From positions 62,001 to 126,000 of the forward strand of contig JAJZBM010000005.1 in assembly GCA_021798915.1 (NCBI GenBank): 64,000 nucleotides of DNA, given 5' to 3'. Under the pieces are notes generated by a model. It had not been told where the DNA came from and did not search any database. It saw nothing but the letters and a program-made list of their open reading frames with translations. The DNA is from Pseudomonadota bacterium (lineage in GTDB: Bacteria; Pseudomonadota; Alphaproteobacteria; Acetobacterales; Acetobacteraceae). The position numbers and the translations under genes were made by a program. Numbering within the stretch: position 1 is the stretch's first letter; every line of letters starts with the position of its first letter. Shown here in pieces: positions 16,919 to 25,405 of the stretch.

Positions 16919-18733
16919 ATGACGGAAGCCGCAATGGTTGCGGTCGATCTCGCGGTTCCGGAGATGGCGCTCACGCGGGACGCCGACGGAACCCTCCGGG
17001 CGCGGGCGAAAACGCCGCTCGGCACCTATCCGAAGCGCCTGACCGAGCGGCTCGAACATTGGGCGGAGCATGCGCCCGATCGCGTCTTTCTCGCCGAACG
17101 CACGCCGGATGGCGCCGACTGGCGGCGTATCACCTATGGTGAGACCTGGGCGGCGGTGACAGCGATCGGCCAGGCCCTGCTCGATCGCGGGCTTTCGCCG
17201 GAGCGGCCGATTGCGATCCTGTCCGGCAACGGCATCGATCATGCGCTCCTCGGCCTTGCCGCCCTTCATGTCGGCGTGCCCTATGCGCCGATTTCGGTCG
17301 CCTATGCGACGCTGGGCGGAGATTTCGCGCGGCTCCGCCACATCCTTTCGGTGCTCACCCCCGGTTTGGTGTTCGCCGAGGACGGCGCCCGCTTCGCCCC
17401 GGCGCTGACCGCGGTGGTGCCCGCGACCGCCGAAATCGTGGTTTCGAAAAATCCTCCCGCCGGGCGGGCGGCGTCGCTTTTCGCCGCTCTCCGCGCGACC
17501 CGCCCCGGTGCCGCGGTCGCTGCGGCCGCGCATCGTGTCGGGCCGGAGACGGTCGCGAAATTCCTGTTCACCTCAGGCTCGACCGATCTGCCCAAAGGCG
17601 TCATCAACACCCAGCGCATGTTGTGCAGCAATCAGGAAATGATCCGCTCGGTGATGCGCTTTCTCGCCGACCCGCCGCCGGTGCTGCTCGACTGGTTGCC
17701 GTGGAATCACACTTTCGGCGGCAACCATAATTTCGGCATCGCCCTCTATAACGGCGGCACGCTTTACATCGATGACGGGCGGCCGGTCGCGGGCGGGATC
17801 GCGGCCACTTTGCGCAATCTCCGCGAGGTCGCGCCGAGCGTCTATTTCAATGTCCCCAAGGGTTGGGAGGAAATCGCCCTCGCCTGCCGCGACGATTCCG
17901 ATCTTCGCGTGCGATTCTTCAGCCAGGCAAAGCTGTTTTTCTATGCTGGGGCGTCGCTTGCGCAGCATGTCTGGGATCTGCTCGATGACCTTGCGATCGC
18001 GACCATCGGCCGGCGCGTCACCATGTTGACCGGGCTTGGCGCGACGGAAACCGCGCCCTTCGCGCTCTGCTGTCATCCCGCTTATGCGCGCTCGGGGATG
18101 GTCGGCGTGCCGGTGCCAGGCGTCGAATTGAAGCTCGCCAAGGTCGAGGGAAAATGGGAAGCGCGGTTTCGCGGGCCGAACATCACGCCTGGCTATTGGC
18201 GCGATGCGGAGAAAACCCGCGCCGCGTTCGATGACGAGGGGTTTTATCGGAGTGGTGATGCGCTCGACTGGATCGACCCCGTAACCCCGGCGCATGGCTT
18301 TCGTTTCGATGGCCGGATCGCGGAGGATTTCAAACTTTCGAGCGGCACCTGGGTGCATGTCGGGCGACTCCGGGCGCTGCTGCTCGAACGGCTCGCGCCT
18401 TATGTCCGCGACGTGGTGATCGCAGCGCCCGATCGTGATGCGATCGGCGTGCTGGCACTTCCCGAACCCGCCGCGCGCATCGATGATCCCGCCATTCGCG
18501 CCGAAATCGCGCACCGTCTCGCCGCATTCGCGCGGGACTATCCCGCAAGTTCGATGCGGGTCGCGCGTCTCGCCTTTCTTGTCGATCCGCTCTCCGTCGA
18601 TGCCGGCGAGGTCACCGACAAGGGCTCGCTCAATCAGCGCGCGATATTGCGCAACCGCCCGGCGCTGATCGATGCCCTCTATGCCGCGCCGCCGCCCGCC
18701 GGCATCATCACCGTTGAGGAGTTCGTTGCATGA
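16919..18733 (+). CDS. fcs: Feruloyl-CoA synthase (AMP-forming acyl-CoA ligase)
   Basis: The 604-residue ANL-family enzyme activates a carboxylic acid with ATP and CoA. The phosphate loop is FLFTSGSTDLPKGVINTQRM (Asp where Gly is usual). Blocks typical of feruloyl-CoA synthases follow: DWLPWNHTFGGNHNFG, YNGGTLYIDDG and VYFNVPKGWEEI. The A5-like LTGLGATETAPF and C-terminal GRIAEDFKLSSGTWV are also clear. The start at 16919 has a strong GGGAGGGAGGAG site. It overlaps the thiolase start by 4 bp. The substrate is most likely ferulate, p-coumarate or a related hydroxycinnamate; this is family-level inference. Confidence 0.88.
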   Translation: MTEAAMVAVDLAVPEMALTRDADGTLRARAKTPLGTYPKRLTERLEHWAEHAPDRVFLAERTPDGADWRRITYGETWAAVTAIGQALLDRGLSPERPIAILSGNGIDHALLGLAALHVGVPYAPISVAYATLGGDFARLRHILSVLTPGLVFAEDGARFAPALTAVVPATAEIVVSKNPPAGRAASLFAALRATRPGAAVAAAAHRVGPETVAKFLFTSGSTDLPKGVINTQRMLCSNQEMIRSVMRFLADPPPVLLDWLPWNHTFGGNHNFGIALYNGGTLYIDDGRPVAGGIAATLRNLREVAPSVYFNVPKGWEEIALACRDDSDLRVRFFSQAKLFFYAGASLAQHVWDLLDDLAIATIGRRVTMLTGLGATETAPFALCCHPAYARSGMVGVPVPGVELKLAKVEGKWEARFRGPNITPGYWRDAEKTRAAFDDEGFYRSGDALDWIDPVTPAHGFRFDGRIAEDFKLSSGTWVHVGRLRALLLERLAPYVRDVVIAAPDRDAIGVLALPEPAARIDDPAIRAEIAHRLAAFARDYPASSMRVARLAFLVDPLSVDAGEVTDKGSLNQRAILRNRPALIDALYAAPPPAGIITVEEFVA

Positions 18734-19953
18734 GCCAGGGTCTTTTCGCGAGTTGGCCGGATGTCTGGCTGCTCGATGGAGCGCGCACGCCGTTCGTCGA
18801 TTACAATGGCGCGCTCGCTCAGGTGTCGCCGACCGATCTCGGCATCAAGGCGGCGCGGGCGGCAATCGCGCGGGCCGGCATCGCCGCGACGGCGATCGGG
18901 ACGGTCATCGCGGGCTCGGTCGCGCAGGCGAGTTTCGACGCCTATATGCTGCCGCGCCATATCGGGCTCTATGCCGGGCTCGCGCAGGAAACGCCGGCGC
19001 ATCTCGTGCAGCGTGTCTGCGGCACCGGGATCGAGGCCTTGATGCAGGGCGCCGACGCGATCACCCATCGCGGCTTGGATGCGGCGCTTTGCGTTGGCGC
19101 CGAGAGCATGAGCCGCAACCCGATCGCAGCCTATACCCATCGCGGCGGATTTCGCTTGGGCCAAGTCGAATTCAAGGATTTTCTCTGGGAGGCACTGCTC
19201 GATCCGGCGCCGGGGCGCAGTATGGGTGAAACCGCCGAGGCCCTGGCGCGGCGTTTCGATATTTCCCGCGCCGAGGTCGATCGGTTCGCGGCGCAAAGCT
19301 TCGCGCGCGCGATCGCTGCGGCGGAATTTCGCGCCGGCGAGATCGTCCCTGTGGTCAGCGAGGTTTTTGCACGCGACGGCCTCAATGATCGCGGCATCCG
19401 GCTGGCGCGCGGGGTTGCCGAGATCGGCGCGGATACGCATGCGCGGCCATCGCCGCTCGCCGTGCTCGAGAAATTGCCGCCGGCATTCGGGGGCGTGCAG
19501 ACCGGCGGCAATAGCTCGGCGATCGTCGATGGCGCGGCGGCGGCGGTGATCGGGCGCAAAGCCATGGCTGCGCATCCGCCGCTGGCGCGCATCGTGGCCG
19601 GGGTTGCGATCGGCTGCGCGCCGGAGATCATGGGCATCGGCCCGGTGCCGGCGATCGAGGCCCTGCTTGCGCGCACCGGTCTGACCCTCGCCGCGATCGA
19701 CCGCGTCGAGATCAACGAGGCGTTCGGCGCGCAGGTCCTCGCCTGCGCCCGCGCCCTCGATCTCGATGAAGCGCGGCTCAACGTCAATGGCGGCGCGATC
19801 GCGATCGGCCATCCACTCGCCGCGACCGGGCTGCGTCTGACCCTGACCCTGGCGCGTGAGTTGCAACGTGCCGGGCTGCGTCGCGGCATCGCCTCGGCTT
19901 GCATCGGCGGCGGCCAGGGCATCGCCCTGTTGATCGAAAATCCCGAGATCTGA
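18730..19953 (+). CDS. Thiolase (acetyl-CoA acetyltransferase family)
   Basis: The 407-residue protein has the thiolase active-site Cys97 in QRVCGTGIEAL. The substrate-gating INEAFGAQVLA, the His of GGAIAIGHPLAATGLR and the C-terminal Cys of ACIGGGQGIALL are present. It cleaves or forms beta-ketoacyl-CoA. Coupled by ATGA to the feruloyl-CoA synthase and followed by a thioesterase, it probably cleaves the beta-ketoacyl-CoA formed from the side chain of a hydroxycinnamate, releasing acetyl-CoA and an aroyl-CoA. A role in ordinary fatty-acid oxidation cannot be excluded. Confidence 0.9.
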   Translation: MSQGLFASWPDVWLLDGARTPFVDYNGALAQVSPTDLGIKAARAAIARAGIAATAIGTVIAGSVAQASFDAYMLPRHIGLYAGLAQETPAHLVQRVCGTGIEALMQGADAITHRGLDAALCVGAESMSRNPIAAYTHRGGFRLGQVEFKDFLWEALLDPAPGRSMGETAEALARRFDISRAEVDRFAAQSFARAIAAAEFRAGEIVPVVSEVFARDGLNDRGIRLARGVAEIGADTHARPSPLAVLEKLPPAFGGVQTGGNSSAIVDGAAAAVIGRKAMAAHPPLARIVAGVAIGCAPEIMGIGPVPAIEALLARTGLTLAAIDRVEINEAFGAQVLACARALDLDEARLNVNGGAIAIGHPLAATGLRLTLTLARELQRAGLRRGIASACIGGGQGIALLIENPEI

Positions 19954-19959
19954 TAACGC

Positions 19960-20385
19960 ATGTTCATCAATACCATGACCCGCCTCATCGAATGGGGCGA
20001 TTGCGACCCGGCCGGCATCGTGTTCTATCCGCGCTATTTCGCGATGTTCGATAGCGCGACCGCGGCCTTGTTTCAGGCCGCACTCGGGATCGACAAGGCG
20101 GCGATGCTGGCACGGTTCGCCATTGTCGGCTTCCCGATGGTCGACACGCGCGCGCAGTTTCGCGCGGCGCTCGGTTTCGGCACCGTCGTTCGCATCGAAA
20201 CCTGTGTCACCACTCTCGGGCGATCGAGTTTCGGCATTCGCCACGCGCTTTTCGACGGCGAGACCCTTGCCGTCGAAGGCGAGGAGACGCGGGTTTGGAC
20301 CCGGCGCGATCCCGAGAACCCGAAGCGCCTTCGTGCCGCACCTATTCCCGATGAGGTGAGGACGTGCCTCGCGCCGCCGCAGTGA
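19960..20385 (+). CDS. Hotdog-fold acyl-CoA thioesterase (4-hydroxybenzoyl-CoA type)
   Basis: The 141-residue single hotdog domain has the 4-HBT signature EWGDCDPAGIVFYPRYFAMFD, with catalytic Asp16 and the helix-starting Phe/Tyr that follow. It would hydrolyse an aroyl-CoA such as vanilloyl-CoA or 4-hydroxybenzoyl-CoA to the free acid. It begins 6 bp after the thiolase stop. Its 3' end overlaps the convergent MarR gene by 44 bp. Confidence 0.86.
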   Translation: MFINTMTRLIEWGDCDPAGIVFYPRYFAMFDSATAALFQAALGIDKAAMLARFAIVGFPMVDTRAQFRAALGFGTVVRIETCVTTLGRSSFGIRHALFDGETLAVEGEETRVWTRRDPENPKRLRAAPIPDEVRTCLAPPQ

Positions 20386-20872
20386 GCCGCGCCAGCAGCG
20401 CGAGCAGGTTTGTCTTCCCGGCTTCGCCGAGGGCGAGGGCGAGACGCTGCTCATGCTGCCCGACCGCCGCCGCGGCGCGCGTCAGAAGGGCCGCGCCCGC
20501 TTCGGTCAGGAACAGGGCGAAGGCACGCCGGTCGCGCTCCAGGCGATCCCGGTTGACGAGGCCGCGAGCCTCCAGCCCATCGAGGAGGGGGACGAAATTG
20601 GTGCGTTTGATGCCGAGCGCCTCGGCCGCCTGGCTGCCCCGGATGCCGGGATTTTCGCGCAGCATCAGCAGCACCGAATATTGGCCGGGGCGGAGATCGA
20701 GATCGGCGACGGCGCGGTGGAAATCCTGGAAAACCGCGATCTGCGCCAGTCTCAGGGCAAAGCCGATATGGCCGGGCAAGGCGCCGAGGGAAATTTCGGG
20801 GGCGGCGGCGTTCGGTTTGCCTTTGGCGGCCGGGGCCTTGCCCGAGCCTCGTGTTTCCATCACGTCCGACAT
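20342..20872 (-). CDS. MarR-family transcriptional regulator
   Basis: The 176-residue winged-helix protein has the MarR core LRPGQYSVLLMLRENPGIRGSQAAEALGIKRTNFVPLLDGLEARGLVNR and the wing DRRAFALFLTEAGAALL. MarR proteins of hydroxycinnamate clusters (FerR, CouR, HcaR) bind the CoA thioester and release DNA. This one sits between the catabolic genes and the binding-protein gene and is a good candidate for their control. An in-frame ATG four codons later is an alternative start. The short palindrome ATGGAACCAT (20871-20880), at its 5' end, could be half of an operator. Confidence 0.87.
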   Translation of the reverse strand: MSDVMETRGSGKAPAAKGKPNAAAPEISLGALPGHIGFALRLAQIAVFQDFHRAVADLDLRPGQYSVLLMLRENPGIRGSQAAEALGIKRTNFVPLLDGLEARGLVNRDRLERDRRAFALFLTEAGAALLTRAAAAVGQHEQRLALALGEAGKTNLLALLARLTAAARGTSSPHRE

Positions 20873-20947
20873 GGAACCATTCTATAGGCGCCTTCGCCCC
20901 AAGGCGACAGGCGGAAAACACCCATGCGCAAGGGAGGCGCGCCCGTC

Positions 20948-22156
20948 ATGATGAAACATCTCTGTCTGCTCTTGGTTTTGGTGTTTTCCCCGGCCTTCGC
21001 CGGGGTGGCCGATGCTGCCGAACCGCTCAAGCTCGGCGTGCTCAATGACCTTTCCGGCGTCTATGCCGATTATCAGGGGCGCGGCTCGGTGATCGCGGCG
21101 GAAATGGCCGCTGAGGATTTTGGCGGCAATGTCGCCGGGCGTAAAATCGAGATCATCACCGGTGATCACCAGAACAAGCCGGATATCGGGCTCGCGATCG
21201 CGCGGCGCTGGTTCGATACCGAAGGAGTGGATGCGGTGCTCGATGTGCCGAATTCGGCGATCGCGCTCGCGGTTGCCGATCTCGCGCGGGAGAAGAACAA
21301 GGTCTTCATCGGCTCCGGCGCCGGCACCGCGCTGCTGACGGGGACCAAATGCTCGCCCAACACCATCCACTGGACCTTCGATACCTGGGAGGTCGGGCAC
21401 GCGCTCGGCCGTGCCGTGGTTGCTGAGGGCGGCAAGAAATGGTTCTTTCTCACCGCCGATTATACGTTCGGCTATGACCTCGAAACCTCGATGACCGAGG
21501 CGGTGCGCGCGGCCGGCGGCGAGGTGATGGGCGCGGTTCGTCATCCGCTCGGCACCAGCGATTTTTCGAGCTATCTCCTGAAGGCACAGGATTCGGGCGC
21601 GGATGTGCTCGGCCTTGCCAATGCCGGTGGCGATACCGCGACCGCGATCAAGGAGGCGCATGAATTCGGCCTCACGCAAAAAATGAAAATGGCCGGCCCG
21701 ATCGTCAATATCAACATCATCGAGGCGATCGGCCTGCCGAGCGCCGAAGGCTTGCTGGCGGTCACGCCCTTTTATTGGGACATGACGGCGCAAACCCGCG
21801 CTTTTGCCCAGCGCTTCAGCGCCCGCCATCCCCAGCACATCATGCCGAACGACATGCAGGCCGGGGTTTATGCCGCAACTCTCGCTTACCTCAAGGCGGT
21901 CGCGGCGCTCGCCGGCGCGAGCAGCGATGGTCGCGCGGTGGTCGCGGAGATGAAGAAGAAGCCTGCCGAAGATCCGCTGTTCGGCGAAAGCGTGATCCGC
22001 GCCGATGGCCGTGTTTTGCATCCGGTTTATCTCATGGCCGCGAAGACGCCGGCGGAAAGCCATGGCAACTGGGACTTCTTCAAACTGCTGGCGACCGTGC
22101 CGGCGGACCAGGCGTTTCGCCCGCTCGCCGACGGCCATTGCCCGCTGGTGAACTGA
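20948..22156 (+). CDS. ABC-type periplasmic substrate-binding protein (branched-chain amino-acid/aromatic type)
   Basis: The protein of about 400 residues has a signal peptide (MMKHLCLLLVLVFSPAFAGV, cleavage near DAA). A type I periplasmic binding fold starts LKLGVLNDLSGVYADYQGRG. The PF13458 family includes LivJ and also proteins that bind aromatic acids such as hydroxycinnamates. Its position beside the feruloyl-CoA synthase cluster suggests uptake of the same compounds. No permease or ATPase genes accompany it in this window. AGGGAGG lies 10 bases before the ATG at 20948; an upstream in-frame ATG at 20924 is a weaker option. Confidence 0.85.
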   Translation: MMKHLCLLLVLVFSPAFAGVADAAEPLKLGVLNDLSGVYADYQGRGSVIAAEMAAEDFGGNVAGRKIEIITGDHQNKPDIGLAIARRWFDTEGVDAVLDVPNSAIALAVADLAREKNKVFIGSGAGTALLTGTKCSPNTIHWTFDTWEVGHALGRAVVAEGGKKWFFLTADYTFGYDLETSMTEAVRAAGGEVMGAVRHPLGTSDFSSYLLKAQDSGADVLGLANAGGDTATAIKEAHEFGLTQKMKMAGPIVNINIIEAIGLPSAEGLLAVTPFYWDMTAQTRAFAQRFSARHPQHIMPNDMQAGVYAATLAYLKAVAALAGASSDGRAVVAEMKKKPAEDPLFGESVIRADGRVLHPVYLMAAKTPAESHGNWDFFKLLATVPADQAFRPLADGHCPLVN

Positions 22157-22163
22157 TGGGCGC

Positions 22164-22227
22164 GGGCAGTGCCGCAGGCACTGCCCAACGAATAAAAGTT
22201 TTTTGGTTCTTTTTTACAAAAAAGAAC
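22164..22227 (-). repeat. Intergenic two-hairpin repeat, copy 2
   Basis: This copy is inverted relative to the others. The GC hairpin (GGGCAGTGCC-GCA-GGCACTGCCC, 22164-22186) is followed by AACGAATAAAAG and the A/T hairpin core (22195-22227), which has one mismatch to the other three cores. It lies between two convergent genes, the binding-protein gene and aminopeptidase P, and fills nearly the whole gap. It could terminate transcription from both sides. Confidence 0.85.
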
Positions 22228-22245
22228 GATTTTTTACCCGCGCCC

Positions 22246-24042
22246 TCACCCGAGCGGCGCACAGGCGCCGGCGAGCCAGCCTTGGGTCGCCGCCGGCAGG
22301 TCGGGGCCGAGTTCGGCGAGCACACGGGCGTGATAGGCATCGAGCCAACCGCGCTCGTCCGGGGTGAGCAAGGCGGGGTCGATCAGGGCGCAGTCGAAAG
22401 GGGCGAGCGTCAGGGTCTCGAAGCGTAGGAACCGGCGGCCCGCACTCATCTCCGGCGCCGGCTGCACGAGCAGGAGGTTTTCCAGCCTGATCCCGTATTC
22501 CCCGGCGGCGTAGAAGCCGGGCTCATTGGAGAGGATCATGCCCGCCGCCAGCGCGATTGGCTGCGCGGCGCGGGAAATACCGGCGGGGCCTTCATGCACC
22601 GAGAGGTAACTCCCGACACCATGGCCGGTGCCGTGGTCGTAATCGAGGCCGGCCGCCCATAGCGCGCGGCGGGCGAAGGCATCGAGATGGGGGCCGGCGA
22701 CCCCTTGCGGGAAGACCGCGGTTGCGAGCCCGATATGGCCGCGCAAGACACGGGTGAAGCGGTCGCGGAGCAGCGGGGGCGGCGCGCCCGGGCCGATCCA
22801 GAGCGTGCGGGTGACATCGGTGGTGCCGTCGAGGTATTGCGCCCCGGAATCGATCAGATAGACGGTATCGACGCCGATCGCGCGGTCGCTTTCGGCGCTG
22901 ACGCGGTAATGGATGATGGCGCCGTCGGGCCCCGCGGCAGTGATCGCGGGGAAGCTTTCGCCCCGGAAATGCTGGCCCTCGGCGCGGCAGGCGCGGAGCC
23001 GCTCGGCCGCCGTGATTTCGCTCTCCCCAGCGCCGTGGGCGCTCATGTGGTGGAGAAACCGGCACAGCGCCAGCCCGTCGCGCCGGTGGGCGGCGCGGGC
23101 GCCGTTCTGTTCGGTCTGGTTTTTGCGCGCTTTCGGCAATTGGCAGGGATCGGGGGCGAAGCTGATCGTGGCGCCGGCTTCGCGCAAGCGTTCGGCGAAC
23201 CAGACCGGGCTCGCGCCGGGATCGACGCGCACGCGGCGCCCGGCGAGGGCGGCGAGGGCGGCCGGGAGGGCGGCGGGTTCGGCGATGGTCACCGCCGGGC
23301 CGAGCGCGGCGCGGGTCGCCGGCGGCAATTTCTTCCCGGTCATGAACAACTCGCAGCCGGCATCGGCGTGCAGAAGCGCGAAGCCGAGGGCGACCGGGGT
23401 GAACGGCACGTCATCGCCACGGAGGTTGAGCAGCCAGTTGATCGCGGCGGGGTCGCTGAGCACAGCGGCGTCCTCGCCGGCCTCGCGCAGCCGGGCGGCG
23501 ATTTCAGCGCGTTTTTCCGCCGCACTCCGCCCGGCGAAGGCGAGATCGTGCGGCAGTGCCGGGGCGCGTGGCGGCGCCGGGCGATCCTGCCAGAGCGCGT
23601 CGATCGGGTTGGCGATCGCGACCAGGGTGAGGCCGGCGGCGCGGAACCGCTCGCGCTGTGTCTCGCTGATCAGCCAGGGATCGTAGCCGATCCGCCCGCC
23701 CGGTGGCGTTGCCGCCGCGAGCCAGGCCGGCGGCGGAGTCTCGGTGATGTGGTGACGTTCCCAGAGCGTGGGGTCGGTTTCGGCGGCGGCTTGCAGCGTG
23801 TAGCGGCCATCGGTGAACAGGGCGGCGCGCTCGGCGAGCACGCAGGCCAATCCGGCGCTGCCGGTGAAGCCGGTGAGCCAGGCGAGGCGCTCGGCCGAGG
23901 GCGGGACATATTCGCCGAGATGCTCGTCGGCGCGCGGCTGGAGAAAGCCGGCGAGGCCCTGGGTGGCGAGGGCGGCGCGCAAGGCGGCGAGTCGTTTCCT
24001 AAAAATTTCATAACTCACGCTATCATCATGCGCACAGATCAT
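22246..24042 (-). CDS. pepP: Xaa-Pro aminopeptidase (aminopeptidase P, M24B)
   Basis: The protein of about 598 residues is the long, three-domain aminopeptidase P type seen in many alphaproteobacteria and in eukaryotic cytosolic APP, not the shorter E. coli PepP. Two creatinase-like N-terminal domains (ERLAWLTGFTGSAG, INWLLNLRGDD) precede the metallopeptidase domain. Its metal ligands are in LIDSGAQYLDGTTDVTRT, GTGHGVG, SNEPGFY and GIRLENL. It removes N-terminal residues before proline. The start was set at MICAHDDS because conserved sequence begins soon after. It is divergent from the DUF1127 gene. Confidence 0.92.
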   Translation of the reverse strand: MICAHDDSVSYEIFRKRLAALRAALATQGLAGFLQPRADEHLGEYVPPSAERLAWLTGFTGSAGLACVLAERAALFTDGRYTLQAAAETDPTLWERHHITETPPPAWLAAATPPGGRIGYDPWLISETQRERFRAAGLTLVAIANPIDALWQDRPAPPRAPALPHDLAFAGRSAAEKRAEIAARLREAGEDAAVLSDPAAINWLLNLRGDDVPFTPVALGFALLHADAGCELFMTGKKLPPATRAALGPAVTIAEPAALPAALAALAGRRVRVDPGASPVWFAERLREAGATISFAPDPCQLPKARKNQTEQNGARAAHRRDGLALCRFLHHMSAHGAGESEITAAERLRACRAEGQHFRGESFPAITAAGPDGAIIHYRVSAESDRAIGVDTVYLIDSGAQYLDGTTDVTRTLWIGPGAPPPLLRDRFTRVLRGHIGLATAVFPQGVAGPHLDAFARRALWAAGLDYDHGTGHGVGSYLSVHEGPAGISRAAQPIALAAGMILSNEPGFYAAGEYGIRLENLLLVQPAPEMSAGRRFLRFETLTLAPFDCALIDPALLTPDERGWLDAYHARVLAELGPDLPAATQGWLAGACAPLG

Positions 24043-24167
24043 GACTGCCTCGCCTTCTTCGCACCTGCACAATAACCTCGGGAGAGGCATATAGGGCGCC
24101 ATGAGAGGCCAGCGTGACCGGCCCTCGCTGTTCTCCGGAACAGATCCAGATGCAAGGTGAACATGCC

Positions 24168-24488
24168 ATGACGATCGATTTTGCCCATCTCGAAATCTTC
24201 TCCCCCGGCCATTCGGTGGCCAGCGCGCCGCGGCGCGACATGGTGCGCCCGCCGCTTGCGGCGCGGCTGTTCGCGGCGATCGGGCTCGGGTTTGCCGCGG
24301 TGGCGCGCAAAATCGCCGCCCATGCCGAGCGCCGCGCGGTGTTGGAAGAACTGTCCCGGCTTTCCGACCGCGAACTCGCCGATATTGGCCTCACCCGCGG
24401 TGATCTGCTGCTGGTGTTCGACCCGGGCTTCGCCGCCCAGCGCGAGGCCGCGCGCACCGCGCACTGCCTTTCGCTGCGGGCCGCCTGA
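24168..24488 (+). CDS. DUF1127 small protein
   Basis: The 106-residue protein contains the DUF1127 motif LEELSRLSDRELADIGLTRGDL near its centre. Before it lies an amphipathic helix rich in Ala and Arg. Short DUF1127 proteins in other alphaproteobacteria bind RNA and affect phosphate, carbon or small-RNA metabolism. This longer form carries an N-terminal extension whose role is unknown. AAGGTGA lies upstream of the chosen ATG. It stands alone between the divergent pepP and the convergent prmA. Confidence 0.8.
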   Translation: MTIDFAHLEIFSPGHSVASAPRRDMVRPPLAARLFAAIGLGFAAVARKIAAHAERRAVLEELSRLSDRELADIGLTRGDLLLVFDPGFAAQREAARTAHCLSLRAA

Positions 24489-24496
24489 GGCGGCGT

Positions 24497-25405
24497 TCAC
24501 GGCGGCGGCTGTGGGCGGCGCAGGATCAGCGTCGTCCACGCCCCGCAGGTCACGCGCCCGGCGAGCACCAGGCCCTGGCGGCGATGCGCCGCGAGCACCA
24601 TGGTTTCCTGGCGCGCCAGGAGCCCGGCGAGAATAGCATAACCGCCCGGCGCGAGGTGGCGCGCCAGCGCCGCCGCCATGGCGCAAAGCGGGCGCGCGAG
24701 AATATTCGCGAGCACGAGATCGAAGGGCGCGGCATGGCGGAGCGGGCGCTTGCGCCAGCCATCGCCGTGTTCGACGCGCACCCGGCGCGCAAGGCCGTTT
24801 CGCCGTGCGTTCTCGGCCGCGACCCGCACCGACCAGGGGTCGATATCGCTCGCCAGCACCGGAATTGACATCGGGCGATGAAAGAGCCGCGCCGCCGCCA
24901 TCGCCAAAATTCCAGAGCCGGTGCCGAGATCGAGGATACGGCGTGGGTGATGATGCCGTGCCAGCGCCGCGAGGGCGAGGAGACAGCCGCGGGTCGAGCC
25001 ATGCTCGCCGGAGCCGAAAGCGAGCCCGGCATCGAGGGTGAGGGTGATGCGCCCGGGCGAATGGCGGGGCGGAAGATGGGTGCCACGCAATTCGAAGCGC
25101 TCGCCGATACGTTGCGCCGGAAAAGCCTCGCGGTTGCGCGCCAGCCAGCCGGTGGCCGGCGTCGGGAGACGGAGAAGTTCCGGCTGCTCGCCGCTGACGG
25201 TGGCGGCAAGGGCGAGGGCGAGGGTCAGGTTTTCCTCGTCCGCACCGATCGCCCGGATGCCCTCGACCCGCCAGCGATCGCCCGGGTCTTCGCGAAACCG
25301 CCCGACGCTGCGGCAAGTTTCCGCCAGAGCCGCCTCGAATAGCGGGGCGGCGGCGGCGCTGACGACGATTTGCAGGGTTTCGAGCTCTTCCACGCGCGCG
25401 GTCAT
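24497..25405 (-). CDS. prmA: Ribosomal protein L11 methyltransferase
   Basis: PrmA trimethylates ribosomal protein L11. The 302-residue protein has an N-terminal substrate domain and a class I SAM fold with LDLGTGSGILAMAAAR, the acidic ASDIDPWSV and the NILARPL catalytic loop. The AFGSGEHGST block (usual GTGxHxTT) is recognisable but altered. Its start overlaps the helicase stop by 4 bp (ATGA), so it is translationally coupled to the helicase gene. Confidence 0.92.
   Translation of the reverse strand: MTARVEELETLQIVVSAAAAPLFEAALAETCRSVGRFREDPGDRWRVEGIRAIGADEENLTLALALAATVSGEQPELLRLPTPATGWLARNREAFPAQRIGERFELRGTHLPPRHSPGRITLTLDAGLAFGSGEHGSTRGCLLALAALARHHHPRRILDLGTGSGILAMAAARLFHRPMSIPVLASDIDPWSVRVAAENARRNGLARRVRVEHGDGWRKRPLRHAAPFDLVLANILARPLCAMAAALARHLAPGGYAILAGLLARQETMVLAAHRRQGLVLAGRVTCGAWTTLILRRPQPPP

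Noticed and set aside
22687-24075. 462-codon open frame opposite aminopeptidase P
   Set aside because: Gly/Glu-rich shadow frame; the opposite strand encodes all metal ligands of an M24 peptidase.
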